A DNA stretch of 49,458 bases from Deltaproteobacteria bacterium (GCA_016931115.1 JAFGFM010000041.1:1-49458), one strand, 5' to 3'. Shown: positions 25,391 through 35,079, counted from the first letter of the stretch. Translations and numbers: made by a program. Notes: generated from the letters alone by a model not told the origin.

Positions 25391-26587
25391 TTACAATTTA
25401 CCGAAATCAAACCCCTCATCAAGTATTTTATCCTTGAACTTCGAGACATCTATCTTTGATGATATCAGCTTTGTTATTTTTGGAAAAACCTTTGTGTCAC
25501 CCAGCATGATACACCCGATTATCCTGCCATCCTCCAATACCACCTTTTTATAGGATTTATCATCCATCTTTATCTTTGATTCATATTTGTTATCCGTATC
25601 TATGTTGCCGCTTGAGGCAAGGTCAATGCCAGCAACCTTGAGGGTGTTTGACATGGTTGTGCCCGTATAAACAATATCCTCACCGGCCATGTTTGCACCG
25701 GCAACCTTACCCTGCTCCATTGCAGCAGGCCAGATACCATAAGAGATGCCATTAAATTCCGCACAGTCACCAGCCGCAAAAATATCCAGCTTGTTTGTGC
25801 TCAAATGGCCGTTTATCTTTATCCCCTTATCACAATCAAGGCCAAGGGCCTTTGCCAGCTCCATATTTGGCCTTACACCGGCAGATATGATAACCATACG
25901 TGCAGGCAGTGTTTCTCCGCCGGCAAGGCGTACAGCCTTTACCTCTTCACCCCCCTCTATGGCCTCGGTCTTTGCATCAAGCCTGAATGAAAGGCCCATC
26001 GTTTCCATAATGGCTTGAAGCCTCTTTGCCCCCTCCACATCAAGCTGCCTTGGAAGGAGCCTTGGGGCAAACTCCACAACAGTCACACTCTTTCCCATCT
26101 TTCTTAAGGCATTGGCTGCCTCAAGGCCAAGGAGTCCCCCTCCTATAACAACCGCATCCGTTATGTTGCGGCTGTACTCCATGATCCTTTCTGCATCCCT
26201 GATATCACGTATGGCAAAAACCCCATTTATCTGCGACCCGTTTATGGGCGGTATAAATGAATGGCTCCCGGTTGCAATAAGGAGCCTGTCATAGGATATG
26301 GTTTCACCACTCTCTGTAATAACATGCTTAACAACAGGATCAGCCCCTGTTACCCTTGTATCGAGCATAAGCCCTATATTGTTATCCATGTACCATGAAC
26401 CCTTTTTTGCCATGAGTACATCCTGCCCAATATCACCGCTTATATATTCGTTCAACCTGATCCTGTAATAAAAGGGGAGAGATTCATCTGTAACAATGGT
26501 AATGTTGCCTCTATTATCATATTTACGTATACTCTCGGCAGCTGAAGCGCCTGCCACACCGTTACCTATAATCAGATACTGAGCCAT
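25391..26587 (-). CDS. NAD(P)H/FAD-dependent oxidoreductase (nitrite reductase/NADH oxidase-like)
   Basis: This 398-aa flavoprotein has the FAD-binding start YLIIGNGVAGASAAESI, a second Rossmann motif DAVVIGGGLLGLEAANAL for NAD(P)H, and IFAAGDCAEFNG as the late FAD motif. It is like the N-terminal part of NAD(P)H nitrite reductase and rubredoxin reductases: its job is to pass electrons from NAD(P)H to a small protein or thiol. No redox-active Cys pair is obvious, so it is not a classical disulfide reductase. The C-terminal about 80 residues (LGDTKVFPKITKLI) are typical of the NirB-like group. The electron partner is not encoded next to it. Confidence 0.85.
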   Translation of the reverse strand: MAQYLIIGNGVAGASAAESIRKYDNRGNITIVTDESLPFYYRIRLNEYISGDIGQDVLMAKKGSWYMDNNIGLMLDTRVTGADPVVKHVITESGETISYDRLLIATGSHSFIPPINGSQINGVFAIRDIRDAERIMEYSRNITDAVVIGGGLLGLEAANALRKMGKSVTVVEFAPRLLPRQLDVEGAKRLQAIMETMGLSFRLDAKTEAIEGGEEVKAVRLAGGETLPARMVIISAGVRPNMELAKALGLDCDKGIKINGHLSTNKLDIFAAGDCAEFNGISYGIWPAAMEQGKVAGANMAGEDIVYTGTTMSNTLKVAGIDLASSGNIDTDNKYESKIKMDDKSYKKVVLEDGRIIGCIMLGDTKVFPKITKLISSKIDVSKFKDKILDEGFDFGKL

Positions 26588-26620
26588 ATTGACACCTCGG
26601 AATAATTTTTATTGTTATTT

Positions 26621-29095
26621 TTAACTGCCCTTTTTCTTTGCTTGTTTATTACTGCTCCCTTCCTCTTCCCTGCCAAATTTATTCAGACCCTCTGCAAGGT
26701 TTTTTAATCTTTCGTTAACCATGTAATTTATAGTATCTCCAGGGTATGAGCCATCAGGTTTTTTCTCTCCTGCCGGTTTACCTGTAAGTATCTCGATACC
26801 CTCATCTATGCTTTTTACCGCATACACATGAAATTTACCCTTTTTTACCGCACCTATCACATCCTTCCTGAGCATAAGGTCTTTAAGGTTGGTCTCAGGG
26901 ATCATTACCCCCTGCTTACCGGTGAGCCCCTTTCTGCTGCAGCAGTCAAAGAAACCCTCTATCTTCTGATTTACACCCCCTATGGGCTGGACCTCACCCT
27001 TCTGGTTTACTGATCCTGTTACCGCAACATCCTGTCTGACAGGCACATCTGCAAGGCTTGAAAGGATGGCATAGACCTCTGTTGACGATGCGCTGTCACC
27101 ATCAACACCCCCGTATGACTGCTCAAATGCAATGCTGGCGCTTATGGTAAGGGGTTTGTCCTGTGCATATTTTTCACGCAAATACCCGCCCAGTATAAGC
27201 ACCCCCTTGTTATGGGTGCTTCCTGACATGTCAGACTCCCTCTCGATATTGATTATGCCTGCCCTGCCCATGGATGTGGAGGCGGTTATCCTTGAGGGTT
27301 TCCCGAACATATAGTCCCCGAGGCTGTATACCGCAAGGCCATTTACCTGGCCTACCTTCGTGCCGTCAATATCTATCATCAGGGTGCCCCGGTCTATTTG
27401 CTCCTGGATCTTTTCCTCTATCATGTTTGTCCGGTATATCCGGGAGTTAATGGCCTCTTCAACATGGCCTGACATGACTGTTTTCTTTTTATCCTTACCT
27501 GCCCAGTAATCCGACTCCCTTATGATATCGCTGAGCACGGGAAAACCTGTTGATATCTTCTCCTGCCTGCCAGCCTCTCTCACCGCCTGTTCCACAAGGG
27601 CTGCAACCGCGCCCCTGTCAAAGGGTTTTAACTTTTCTTCCTTTGTCTTCATCCTGATGAATTCAGCGAACTGCTGTATTGCCCTGTCATCCCTGTCCAT
27701 GACAGTATCAAACTCAGCCCTCACCTTGAATATCTTTGGGACATCTTCATCCAGACTCATTAAAAGATTATAGATATAACTGTCAGAGATCAGCACTACC
27801 TTTACATCCATATCTATAGGCTCAGGCTTGATCCCTGTTGTTGTAAAGAGATAGAATGGGTCATATGTCTCTATCTGCATGGACTTGTTTTTGAGTGACC
27901 TTTTTAACGCGGGCCATACGCCGGGCTCCCTTGCCGCATCAAGGAGGTTGAGTACAAGAAATCCCCCGTTTGCCTTTATTAAAGAGCCTGCCCTGATCCT
28001 GGAAAAGTCTGTTCGCCATATGCCGCTTCTGTCAACGATCCTCTCTATGCTCCCGTACAGGTTCTGGTATGATGGGTTGTTCTCCACTATAACAGGCGGC
28101 CCCTTTCGGTCAGAGTTATCAACAAGCAGATTTACATGATATATTTCAAAGGGGTTTCCCTTTGCGGCCATGAGAGGCACTCCTCCGGGATACATCTCCT
28201 GCTGCCCGCTCATGAATATCTGGAGGTTTTCACTCATATCCTCGACTGTGCCGTTTAAAAAGGTCTCCACCTTTTTTGACTTATAGCGTCCTTTAATGGG
28301 TGCAACCAGTTCATTTGCCATGCTGAGAAAGAGCACCCTGTCCATCTCCTCGGTATTCTGCTGTATCTCCTTTTGCAGCTCCCTGAGCTCAATAAATATC
28401 TGCTCTATCTCCATGCGCAGGACAGCATATTTCTTCTTCATCTCCTCAAACTCCGCCTTTGGGAAACGGCCCTTCTCCACCATCTGCTCCACCTGGTCAA
28501 TATGCGTGGGCTGGCCATCAACAAGCGGGGCAACCTCTGGTCTCTTTACCTGGCCCATCTGGACATCCACAAGGGTGAACCCCTCATCCCTTACCTTTTT
28601 ATCCAGCTCCTTGAAAAACCCCTTGCCCTTTCTTTCATACTCCTCCATGATCTCCTTTTTCCGGTTTATATAGTCCTGCCCCTCAAAAAGGCGGGGCACC
28701 TCCCTTTTAAGGGTCTCTATGAGGTTATGTATATCCTTTTTGTATCTTTTCCCCTGGCCTGCCTTTAATTTTATAAGCACCGGCTCATCCGGGTTTTTGA
28801 AATTATTTACATAACAGAGATCATCCGGCACCCTGCCGCTTTTATCCGATATCTCATGAAGAAGTTTTTTTACTGTGGCGAGCCTGCCTGTACCGGCCGG
28901 GCCTGTTACAAATATATTGTATCCGGCGTGGTTCATGCCTGCGCCAAACCTGAAGGCATCAACCCCCCTCTTCTGGCCGATTATCTCAGTTAATGGTTCA
29001 AGGTCATCTGTTGTTTCAAATGTAAGTTTCTTTAGATCAAGCGTCCATCTCAGCGCTTCTGCTTTAACTTCCCTGTCTGTTTTCTTTGCGGGCAT
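26621..29095 (-). CDS. Lon-like ATP-dependent protease (AAA_32 type)
   Basis: This 824-aa protein has an N-terminal AAA-like ATP-binding region with a Walker-A-like FVTGPAGTGRLATV, in which the usual Lys is Arg, and a C-terminal Lon protease domain with the Ser-Lys dyad: Ser668 in VDGDSASSTEV and Lys711 in GVNQKIEGFF. The central part is coiled-coil rich (about 170-265). It is probably cytoplasmic and degrades misfolded protein. An Hsp20 gene lies 38 bases upstream on the same strand, so both may be induced by stress. The Arg in the Walker A loop is seen in several members of this subfamily and may not abolish ATP use. Confidence 0.88.
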   Translation of the reverse strand: MPAKKTDREVKAEALRWTLDLKKLTFETTDDLEPLTEIIGQKRGVDAFRFGAGMNHAGYNIFVTGPAGTGRLATVKKLLHEISDKSGRVPDDLCYVNNFKNPDEPVLIKLKAGQGKRYKKDIHNLIETLKREVPRLFEGQDYINRKKEIMEEYERKGKGFFKELDKKVRDEGFTLVDVQMGQVKRPEVAPLVDGQPTHIDQVEQMVEKGRFPKAEFEEMKKKYAVLRMEIEQIFIELRELQKEIQQNTEEMDRVLFLSMANELVAPIKGRYKSKKVETFLNGTVEDMSENLQIFMSGQQEMYPGGVPLMAAKGNPFEIYHVNLLVDNSDRKGPPVIVENNPSYQNLYGSIERIVDRSGIWRTDFSRIRAGSLIKANGGFLVLNLLDAAREPGVWPALKRSLKNKSMQIETYDPFYLFTTTGIKPEPIDMDVKVVLISDSYIYNLLMSLDEDVPKIFKVRAEFDTVMDRDDRAIQQFAEFIRMKTKEEKLKPFDRGAVAALVEQAVREAGRQEKISTGFPVLSDIIRESDYWAGKDKKKTVMSGHVEEAINSRIYRTNMIEEKIQEQIDRGTLMIDIDGTKVGQVNGLAVYSLGDYMFGKPSRITASTSMGRAGIINIERESDMSGSTHNKGVLILGGYLREKYAQDKPLTISASIAFEQSYGGVDGDSASSTEVYAILSSLADVPVRQDVAVTGSVNQKGEVQPIGGVNQKIEGFFDCCSRKGLTGKQGVMIPETNLKDLMLRKDVIGAVKKGKFHVYAVKSIDEGIEILTGKPAGEKKPDGSYPGDTINYMVNERLKNLAEGLNKFGREEEGSSNKQAKKKGS

Positions 29096-29133
29096 ATACC
29101 CTCCATGTTAACCTGCGTGAATATTATAATAAT

Positions 29134-29580
29134 TTAACTGAGTCTTACCCTGACTCCCCTTTTTTCCTCTCCCGAATACATGGGCATAACAATCTGCAAA
29201 ACATCGTTTTCATATGTGGCCCTAACCTTTGAAAGGCATATCCGCCTGTGTATAGGGATTGACCTTGAAAAGGTGGGTTTCCTTTTTTCAATCAGGTGAT
29301 GATTTTCATCGCCGCTTGCTCTCTCCTGTACTCCCCTGCCTTCTATTGATATGACATTACCTGTTATGGTTATCTCTATCGCATCCGGATCAATACCGGG
29401 CATATCTATACTCAGGATAAGCTCATTATCCGTTTCAACCAGATCATAATCTCTCCTTTTCAGCATGTCACCAGTGGATGAAAGATGCTTGAACTCAACA
29501 AGCATCCTTTCCATCATGCTGTCCATATCCTTCTTAAGCCTGTTTATTTGCCTCTTTTTCCAGATCACAAGCTCAGGCAT
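29134..29580 (-). CDS. Hsp20/alpha-crystallin small heat-shock protein
   Basis: This 148-aa protein has the alpha-crystallin domain with ILSIDMPGIDPDAIEIT, VISIEGRG and VRATYENDVLQIVMP. The N-terminal 50 residues are Lys/Arg-rich helix. The frame opens at a GTG (29586), but AGGAGG 6 bases before the Met at 29580 supports MPELVIWKK as the start. Small Hsps bind unfolding proteins without ATP. It lies immediately upstream of the Lon-like protease, which fits a joint protein-quality role. Confidence 0.9.
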   Translation of the reverse strand: MPELVIWKKRQINRLKKDMDSMMERMLVEFKHLSSTGDMLKRRDYDLVETDNELILSIDMPGIDPDAIEITITGNVISIEGRGVQERASGDENHHLIEKRKPTFSRSIPIHRRICLSKVRATYENDVLQIVMPMYSGEEKRGVRVRLS

Positions 29581-29774
29581 TATCACCCTCCTTTTTTATA
29601 CAGGGGTTTTCTGTAATTTGAATATGACTGTAAAAAGGCCATACCCCTTGTTTTGAGTGATTCAATATTTACTGAATGATGTTTTTTAAAGCCATTTTAG
29701 CATCTGCACCCCTATCCTCCAAGTGAAAAGTTTTTATTAATCCGGGGAAGGTGTTATGCCCTGTTTATGAATCC

Positions 29775-29808
29775 TTGACAGAAATTCGCATACGGTTTAT
29801 TTCTGTCA
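29775..29808 (+). promoter_or_regulatory. Promoter with 10-bp inverted repeat upstream of aconitase
   Basis: TTGACA (29775-29780) is followed at 17 bases by TATTTC (29798-29803), and overlapping both is a perfect inverted repeat TGACAGAAAT (29776-29785) / ATTTCTGTCA (29799-29808). The placement over the -35 and -10 elements suggests an operator. The same core TGACAGA/TCTGTCA occurs at 21056-21079. Confidence 0.5.
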
Positions 29809-29835
29809 CACAGATATTAATATGAAAGGTGCAAC

Positions 29836-32085
29836 ATGAATACAAACATGACCCGTGAAAGGGCAGAAAAGATACTTGATATAAAAAGGAAAATGGCAGT
29901 GAGAGGCCTCTCCTATGCGGAAAAGCTGCTTTATCTGCATCAGGCAGAGGATGAGATTAATAAAACCCGTGTGCCCGGAAAAGACATAATAAAGTTATAC
30001 CCTGACCGCGTTGCCATGCAGGATGCCACAGCCCAGATGGCAATGCTTCAGTTCATACAGGCACAGAGGGAAAAAAGCCAGGTGGATGCCACCATACACT
30101 GCGACCACCTGATAACCGCAGAACATGGAAATGCTCCTGACCTTGAAAAGGCAACAGACACAAACAGAGAGGTATATGATTTTCTCGCAACTTCCGCCCT
30201 TAGATACGGGATAGGGTTCTGGGGCCCGGGTTCAGGTATCATACACCAGGTATTGCTTGAAAATTACGCAAGGCCGGGGCTTCTCATGATCGGTACGGAC
30301 TCCCACACCCCTAATGCAGGGGGGCTTGGGGCGCTTGCCATTGGCGTTGGGGGAGCAGACGCAGCAGAGGTTATGGCAGGGCTTCCCTGGGAAACCACAT
30401 TTCCATATATTATCGGTGTAAGGCTTAAGGGGCGGCTTAAAGGCTGGGCCACTGCAAAGGATGTAATACTGGAGATGTTAAAGAGGCTTACAGTAAAGGG
30501 GGGGACAGGCTGCGTATTTGAGTATTTTGGCGAGGGGGCTCAAGGCCTTTCAGTGACCCAGAAGGCCACTATTACCAATATGGGTGCAGAGCTTGGCGCA
30601 ACCTCATCCCTGTTTGTATATGATGATTCGATGAATGCATATTTACAGAATGTGGGCCGTTATGGAGATTTAGAACAGACAAGGGAATTTTCTGATATCC
30701 TGAAACAGGATGATATCTGCTTAACCGAGCCTGAAAAGGTGTTCCACAAAATTATCGATATTGATCTTGATAAGATAAGGCCCGCCCATTCAGGCCCCTA
30801 TACCCCTGACCGGGTCACAGCGGTCGCCGATTTCAAAGAGCTTGTATCAGCTGAAAAATGGCCTGAAGAGGTCTCTGCGGTTCTTATAGGCTCATGTACC
30901 AATTCATCATATTCTGATCTTTATGCTGTTGCGGAGATACTGCGTCAGGCAGAGGAAAAGGGGCTGAAGATAAAGGCGCCTTTTCTCTTAAGTCCCGGCT
31001 CATTAAGGATATATGAAACCATAAAAAGAGACGGTATACTTGATACCCTGATAAATGCAGGGGCAATAATCCAGGCATCTGCATGCGGGCCGTGTATTGG
31101 TCAGTGGAACAGGAGAGATATCAAGAAGGGTGATCCAAATACCATATTCACCACCTTTAACAGGAACTTCAGGGCAAGGAATGACAACAACCCTGAGACT
31201 GTTGCCTTTCTCACCTCACCGGTGCTTGCCGCTGCTATAGCTCTCTCAGGTAAAACAGCCTTTAACCCTGAAACAGATATACTCATCGCAAAAGACGGTA
31301 CAGGCTTTATGCTTGAACCGCCAAGCCCTCCGCCCCTCCCAGAAAAAGGGCTTGTTGAATCAACCAGACACTTTGTGCCGCCGGACCCTTTAAAAGGTTC
31401 GGTAGAAATAGCTATGAATCCTGCCTCTGACAGGCTTGAGCTTTTAAAACCCTTTGAAAAGTGGGATGGAAAGGATTTTATTAATCTCCCTGTGCTGGTA
31501 AAAACAAAGGGTAAGACAACAACAGATCATATCTCACCTGGCGGTGAATGGCTTAAATACAGGGGCCATATAACCAATATCTCAAAAAATATGCTCATGG
31601 GCGCAGTAAACGCCTTTACAGGTGAAACAGGGCATGGGACAAATATTGTTACAAGTGAAAAGGGGGTGCCATTTCATAAGCTGGCCCTTTTTTACAGGGA
31701 GCACACGGGCGGTTTTGTTATTGTTGGTGATGAAAACTATGGTGAGGGTTCAAGCCGTGAACATGCGGCCATGAGCCCCAGGTTTATGGGGGCAAAGGCG
31801 GTAATAACAAGGTCATTCGCACGAATACATGAGGCAAACCTGAAGAAACAGGGGATTCTGCCCCTCACCTTCAGCTCGCAAGCGGATTATGAAAAGATAG
31901 AGGAGGCTGACAGGATAAGCCTTATTGATTTGTCTGGCCTGAAACCGGGTAAACCTGTAAATGCATACCTGACAAAAAAGGATGGATCAAAGTTGGAACT
32001 TATGCTCAGACATACACTTACAGAGGAACAGATTGCCTGGTTCAGGGCGGGCTCTGCGTTGAATGCATTGAATTGTGATATATAA
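29836..32085 (+). CDS. acnA: Aconitate hydratase
   Basis: This 749-aa protein is an aconitase of the IRP/mitochondrial type, isomerising citrate to isocitrate with a [4Fe-4S] cluster. Cluster cysteines are in SCTNSSYSDL and in ACGPCIGQW. Other conserved blocks are IGTDSHTPNAGGLGALAIGVGG, TFNRNFRARND and EGSSREHAA. AAAGGTG is the ribosome-binding site. The C-terminal swivel domain is complete. It would belong to the TCA cycle, in either direction. Transcription probably starts at the overlapping promoter/inverted repeat 30-60 bases upstream. Confidence 0.95.
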   Translation: MNTNMTRERAEKILDIKRKMAVRGLSYAEKLLYLHQAEDEINKTRVPGKDIIKLYPDRVAMQDATAQMAMLQFIQAQREKSQVDATIHCDHLITAEHGNAPDLEKATDTNREVYDFLATSALRYGIGFWGPGSGIIHQVLLENYARPGLLMIGTDSHTPNAGGLGALAIGVGGADAAEVMAGLPWETTFPYIIGVRLKGRLKGWATAKDVILEMLKRLTVKGGTGCVFEYFGEGAQGLSVTQKATITNMGAELGATSSLFVYDDSMNAYLQNVGRYGDLEQTREFSDILKQDDICLTEPEKVFHKIIDIDLDKIRPAHSGPYTPDRVTAVADFKELVSAEKWPEEVSAVLIGSCTNSSYSDLYAVAEILRQAEEKGLKIKAPFLLSPGSLRIYETIKRDGILDTLINAGAIIQASACGPCIGQWNRRDIKKGDPNTIFTTFNRNFRARNDNNPETVAFLTSPVLAAAIALSGKTAFNPETDILIAKDGTGFMLEPPSPPPLPEKGLVESTRHFVPPDPLKGSVEIAMNPASDRLELLKPFEKWDGKDFINLPVLVKTKGKTTTDHISPGGEWLKYRGHITNISKNMLMGAVNAFTGETGHGTNIVTSEKGVPFHKLALFYREHTGGFVIVGDENYGEGSSREHAAMSPRFMGAKAVITRSFARIHEANLKKQGILPLTFSSQADYEKIEEADRISLIDLSGLKPGKPVNAYLTKKDGSKLELMLRHTLTEEQIAWFRAGSALNALNCDI

Positions 32086-32106
32086 ACCTGATGCAGGTAA
32101 TAACCT

Positions 32107-32135
32107 GTAGAGACGGGTTTTAAACCCGTCTCCAG
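32107..32135. repeat. Palindrome between aconitase and recQ
   Basis: GTAGAGACGGGTTT and near-complementary AAACCCGTCTC form 11-bp arms around one base (32110-32132). It belongs to the GTAGRGRC family and lies just ahead of the recQ start, overlapping where a ribosome-binding site would be. Confidence 0.8.
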
Positions 32136-32136
32136 G

Positions 32137-34383
32137 ATGCTGGAACAAACCCTTAAACACCAGGAAATAATATCCTTATATATGTCTCAAAAAACATTGC
32201 CACCATTTGAAGATTCGCCTCCCTTGTCTGATGATGATTATCATCTGCCTCTTACTGCATGGGAAGAGTATGATAACCTCCCCGAAAAAAACAGGGCCAA
32301 TAAAAAGGAGCAGGCAGATATCAAGGCAGAGGATGTGAAATCCTGCAAGGCAGACCCTGATGAACTACTTAAAAGGATATTTCATTTTGCATCATTCAGG
32401 CCATATCAGAAAAGTGTGTGCGATGCGGTAATAAGCGGAAAAAATCTATTGCTGGTAATGCCGACAGGATCTGGTAAGTCCCTCTGTTACCAGCTCCCCG
32501 GTATTGCAAGGGGAGGGACAACCCTTGTGGTAAGCCCTCTGATAGCGCTTATGGAGGATCAGACCGCAAGTTTAAGGGAGAGGGGGGTCAGGGCTGAACG
32601 CATACACTCCGGCAGGGCACGGCATGAGTCACGGGAGGTCTGTCGTAAATACCTTGCAGGCGCACTTGATTTTTTGTTCATCGCACCTGAAAGGCTCTCT
32701 GTTCCCGGGTTCCCCGAGATGCTCGCTAAAAGAAAACCTGTGCTTATCGCTGTTGATGAGGCGCACTGTATTTCACAGTGGGGCCATGACTTCAGGCCTG
32801 ATTACCGCCTCTTAGGTGAAAGGCTCCCTCTCCTCATGCCCGCGCCTGTTATTGCCATGACAGCAACCGCCACTCCAAGGGTGCAGGAGGATATTGTAAG
32901 ACAGCTTAATATCCCTGATGCGCAGATGCACATACACGGCTTCAGGAGGACAAACATTGCCATAGAGGTAATTGAGATAGCCCCTTCTGAAAGACCAGGG
33001 AAGGTCAGGAATATCCTCCTTGATAAAACAACCCTGCCGGCAATAGTGTATGCGCCAACTCGCCAGAAGGCGGAAGACCTTGCGGAGGATCTAAAGGATA
33101 TGCTCAAGGTGGAGCCATACCATGCAGGCATGCCAGCTGAGAAAAGGGAGAGGGTGCAGACAGGCTTTCTTTCAGGGGAGCTGGATGTAATTGTAGCCAC
33201 CATTGCCTTTGGTATGGGTATAGATAAACCTGATATCCGAACTGTAATACATACGGCCATGCCGGGCACCCTTGAGGGATATTACCAGGAGATAGGCAGG
33301 GCAGGGAGGGACAGTAAACCATCAAGGGCCATACTTTTACAATCATACGCTGACAGACATATACACCTGTTTTTTCATGAAAAGAGTTACCCTGAAGAGG
33401 GTGTGCTTAGCAGGGTCTTTAAAAAACTTACAAATGATAAGATTCCCCTTGAAAGGCTGCGCAAGGAGCTGGATATGGAAGAGGAGGAGTTTGACAGTGC
33501 AGTGGAAAAACTCTGGGTACACGGAGGCGCAAAGGTAACCGCCGGTGACATTATAGAAAAGGGTAAAGGCGGATGGAATGTATCATACCTGAGGCAGAAG
33601 GATCACAGGCTTAAACAGATAGATGAAATGACCAGGTTTGCAGGCTCCTTTTCATGCCGCATGCTTTATCTTGTCAACCACTTTGGAGACAGGGAGGATA
33701 AAAAAGGCCCCTGCGGTATATGTGACTACTGCGCCCCTGTAAAGGCTGCAACTTCTTTAACCCGCATACCTGACAGGCTGGAGCAGGCATACATTGTTGA
33801 TATTATGAGCCAGTTAAAATCAGCAGGGAGCTTGAGCACAGGAAGGTTGTACAGCTCTGTATGCCCCGGTGAGACCTATCCAAGGGATAGCTTTGAAGGG
33901 CTGTTAAGGGCCATTTTAAAGGTCGGGCTTATAACATTGAGCGATGAGAGCTTTGATAAGGATGGGGAGACCATACATTACAAGAGGGCGAGCCTCACCC
34001 AGGAGGGTTACAGGTTTAACAGGGAGGATGTCAAGGGGCTTCAGGTAACATTAAATGTGCCACAGGAAAAAAGAAGGCCAGCACAGTTCAGGTTACGTAA
34101 ACCCGGCAAAGAGTCAAGGCCAGTATCCAAGGCAGGGGTTGAAAACAGCGACCTCAATAACAGGCTCAAAGCATGGAGAAACAGCCTTGCAAAAAAAAGG
34201 GGCATCCCTGCCTTCAAGATATTTTCCAATAATGTGCTTAACAACCTGTGCGCTGACCTCCCCACAACAGAGGATGAACTGCTTATGGTATCAGGTGTAG
34301 GGCCATATTTCGCTGAAAAATATGGAAAAAAGGTGATAGAGATAATAAAGGATTATCTGAGAGAAAATGGGGAGAGGGGATAA
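32137..34383 (+). CDS. recQ: RecQ-family ATP-dependent DNA helicase
   Basis: This 748-aa protein has a superfamily 2 helicase core with Walker A LVMPTGSGKSLCYQLP (Lys114), DEAH box VDEAHCISQWGHDFRP, a RecQ zinc domain (CRMLYLVNHFGDR...CGICDYC) and an HRDC domain at the C-terminus (ending GVGPYFAEKYGKKV). Residues 1-75 are an extra N-terminal stretch without recognised domain. It unwinds DNA 3'-5' in recombination and repair. The ATG at 32137 sits at the edge of a palindrome and has no good ribosome-binding site; a Met at 32182 (MSQKTLPPFED) is an alternative start. Confidence 0.92.
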   Translation: MLEQTLKHQEIISLYMSQKTLPPFEDSPPLSDDDYHLPLTAWEEYDNLPEKNRANKKEQADIKAEDVKSCKADPDELLKRIFHFASFRPYQKSVCDAVISGKNLLLVMPTGSGKSLCYQLPGIARGGTTLVVSPLIALMEDQTASLRERGVRAERIHSGRARHESREVCRKYLAGALDFLFIAPERLSVPGFPEMLAKRKPVLIAVDEAHCISQWGHDFRPDYRLLGERLPLLMPAPVIAMTATATPRVQEDIVRQLNIPDAQMHIHGFRRTNIAIEVIEIAPSERPGKVRNILLDKTTLPAIVYAPTRQKAEDLAEDLKDMLKVEPYHAGMPAEKRERVQTGFLSGELDVIVATIAFGMGIDKPDIRTVIHTAMPGTLEGYYQEIGRAGRDSKPSRAILLQSYADRHIHLFFHEKSYPEEGVLSRVFKKLTNDKIPLERLRKELDMEEEEFDSAVEKLWVHGGAKVTAGDIIEKGKGGWNVSYLRQKDHRLKQIDEMTRFAGSFSCRMLYLVNHFGDREDKKGPCGICDYCAPVKAATSLTRIPDRLEQAYIVDIMSQLKSAGSLSTGRLYSSVCPGETYPRDSFEGLLRAILKVGLITLSDESFDKDGETIHYKRASLTQEGYRFNREDVKGLQVTLNVPQEKRRPAQFRLRKPGKESRPVSKAGVENSDLNNRLKAWRNSLAKKRGIPAFKIFSNNVLNNLCADLPTTEDELLMVSGVGPYFAEKYGKKVIEIIKDYLRENGERG

Positions 34384-34409
34384 GGGTTAAAGGGGTCGAG
34401 TGAAATAAT

Positions 34410-34940
34410 ATGGTACAAAAAGATAAGGTAAATATGCAGGACTACATCAGATATACTGAGATGGCAAAGACACTCGGAATGGTAAACGCCATCCTGATAA
34501 AACCTGATGATATATTTTTTGATATCAGGGCGGTGCTCAAGTGCCGTTGGGGATGTGAGGATTTTAATAAGCAGACCATAAAGTGCGGGACCCGGAACGT
34601 CTCGTTTGAAGAGGGCATACGCATGATAAAATCCTATAAGGATATACTGATGCTCCATGCCCATGACGTAACTGATCTGAGCAGGGCAATTATTGAAATC
34701 GAAAGGGCCGCCTTTCTGGATGGCTTCTATTTTGCCTTTGGGATCAGGTATTGCAGGCTGTGTAAACACTGTGCGGTTGATGAGGGAAAGGATTGCCCCA
34801 CACCTCAAAAGATAAGGCCGTGTGATGAGAGCCTGGGGATTGATATATATAAAACCGCCAGAAACAAGGGTCTGCCATGTAATGTGCTTAAGGATAAAGA
34901 TGATGTGCAGAACAGGTATGGTTTTGTGCTTATTGATTGA
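34410..34940 (+). CDS. DUF2284 predicted metal-binding protein
   Basis: This 176-aa protein belongs to DUF2284, small cysteine-rich proteins of unknown function in anaerobes. Cysteines are in LKCRWGCED, IKCGTR, a cluster YCRLCKHCAVDEGKDC, RPCDES and LPCNVL, which suggests an Fe-S cluster or other metal. AAGG 5 bases before the Met at 34434 makes that a possible alternative start. The gap to recQ is 26 bases. The next gene is convergent, with two palindromes between. Confidence 0.72.
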   Translation: MVQKDKVNMQDYIRYTEMAKTLGMVNAILIKPDDIFFDIRAVLKCRWGCEDFNKQTIKCGTRNVSFEEGIRMIKSYKDILMLHAHDVTDLSRAIIEIERAAFLDGFYFAFGIRYCRLCKHCAVDEGKDCPTPQKIRPCDESLGIDIYKTARNKGLPCNVLKDKDDVQNRYGFVLID

Positions 34941-34960
34941 GGGCGAATAATTATTCGCCC
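34941..34960. repeat. 20-bp perfect palindrome abutting the DUF2284 stop codon
   Basis: GGGCGAATAA joins its own reverse complement with no loop, starting on the base after the TGA at 34938-34940. The downstream half is followed by CTGCAG. It is a divergent copy of the GTAGGGGCGAA family. Confidence 0.85.
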
Positions 34961-34994
34961 CTGCAGGTTGTTTGATAAAACCGGTATAAAAAAC

Positions 34995-35022
34995 GTAGGG
35001 GCGAAAAATTTTTCGCCCCTAC
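34995..35022. repeat. 28-bp perfect palindrome, identical to 6170-6197
   Basis: The arms GTAGGGGCGAAAAA and the exact reverse complement are identical to the copy between fwdC and the CitG-like gene nearly 29 kb away. Here it lies 58 bases after the 3' end of the glycyl radical enzyme gene. Confidence 0.9.
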
Positions 35023-35079
35023 AAGTTGTAATAAAAATCCACAAAAACAAAAATCTATCTATTAATCCAAAATGTCTGA

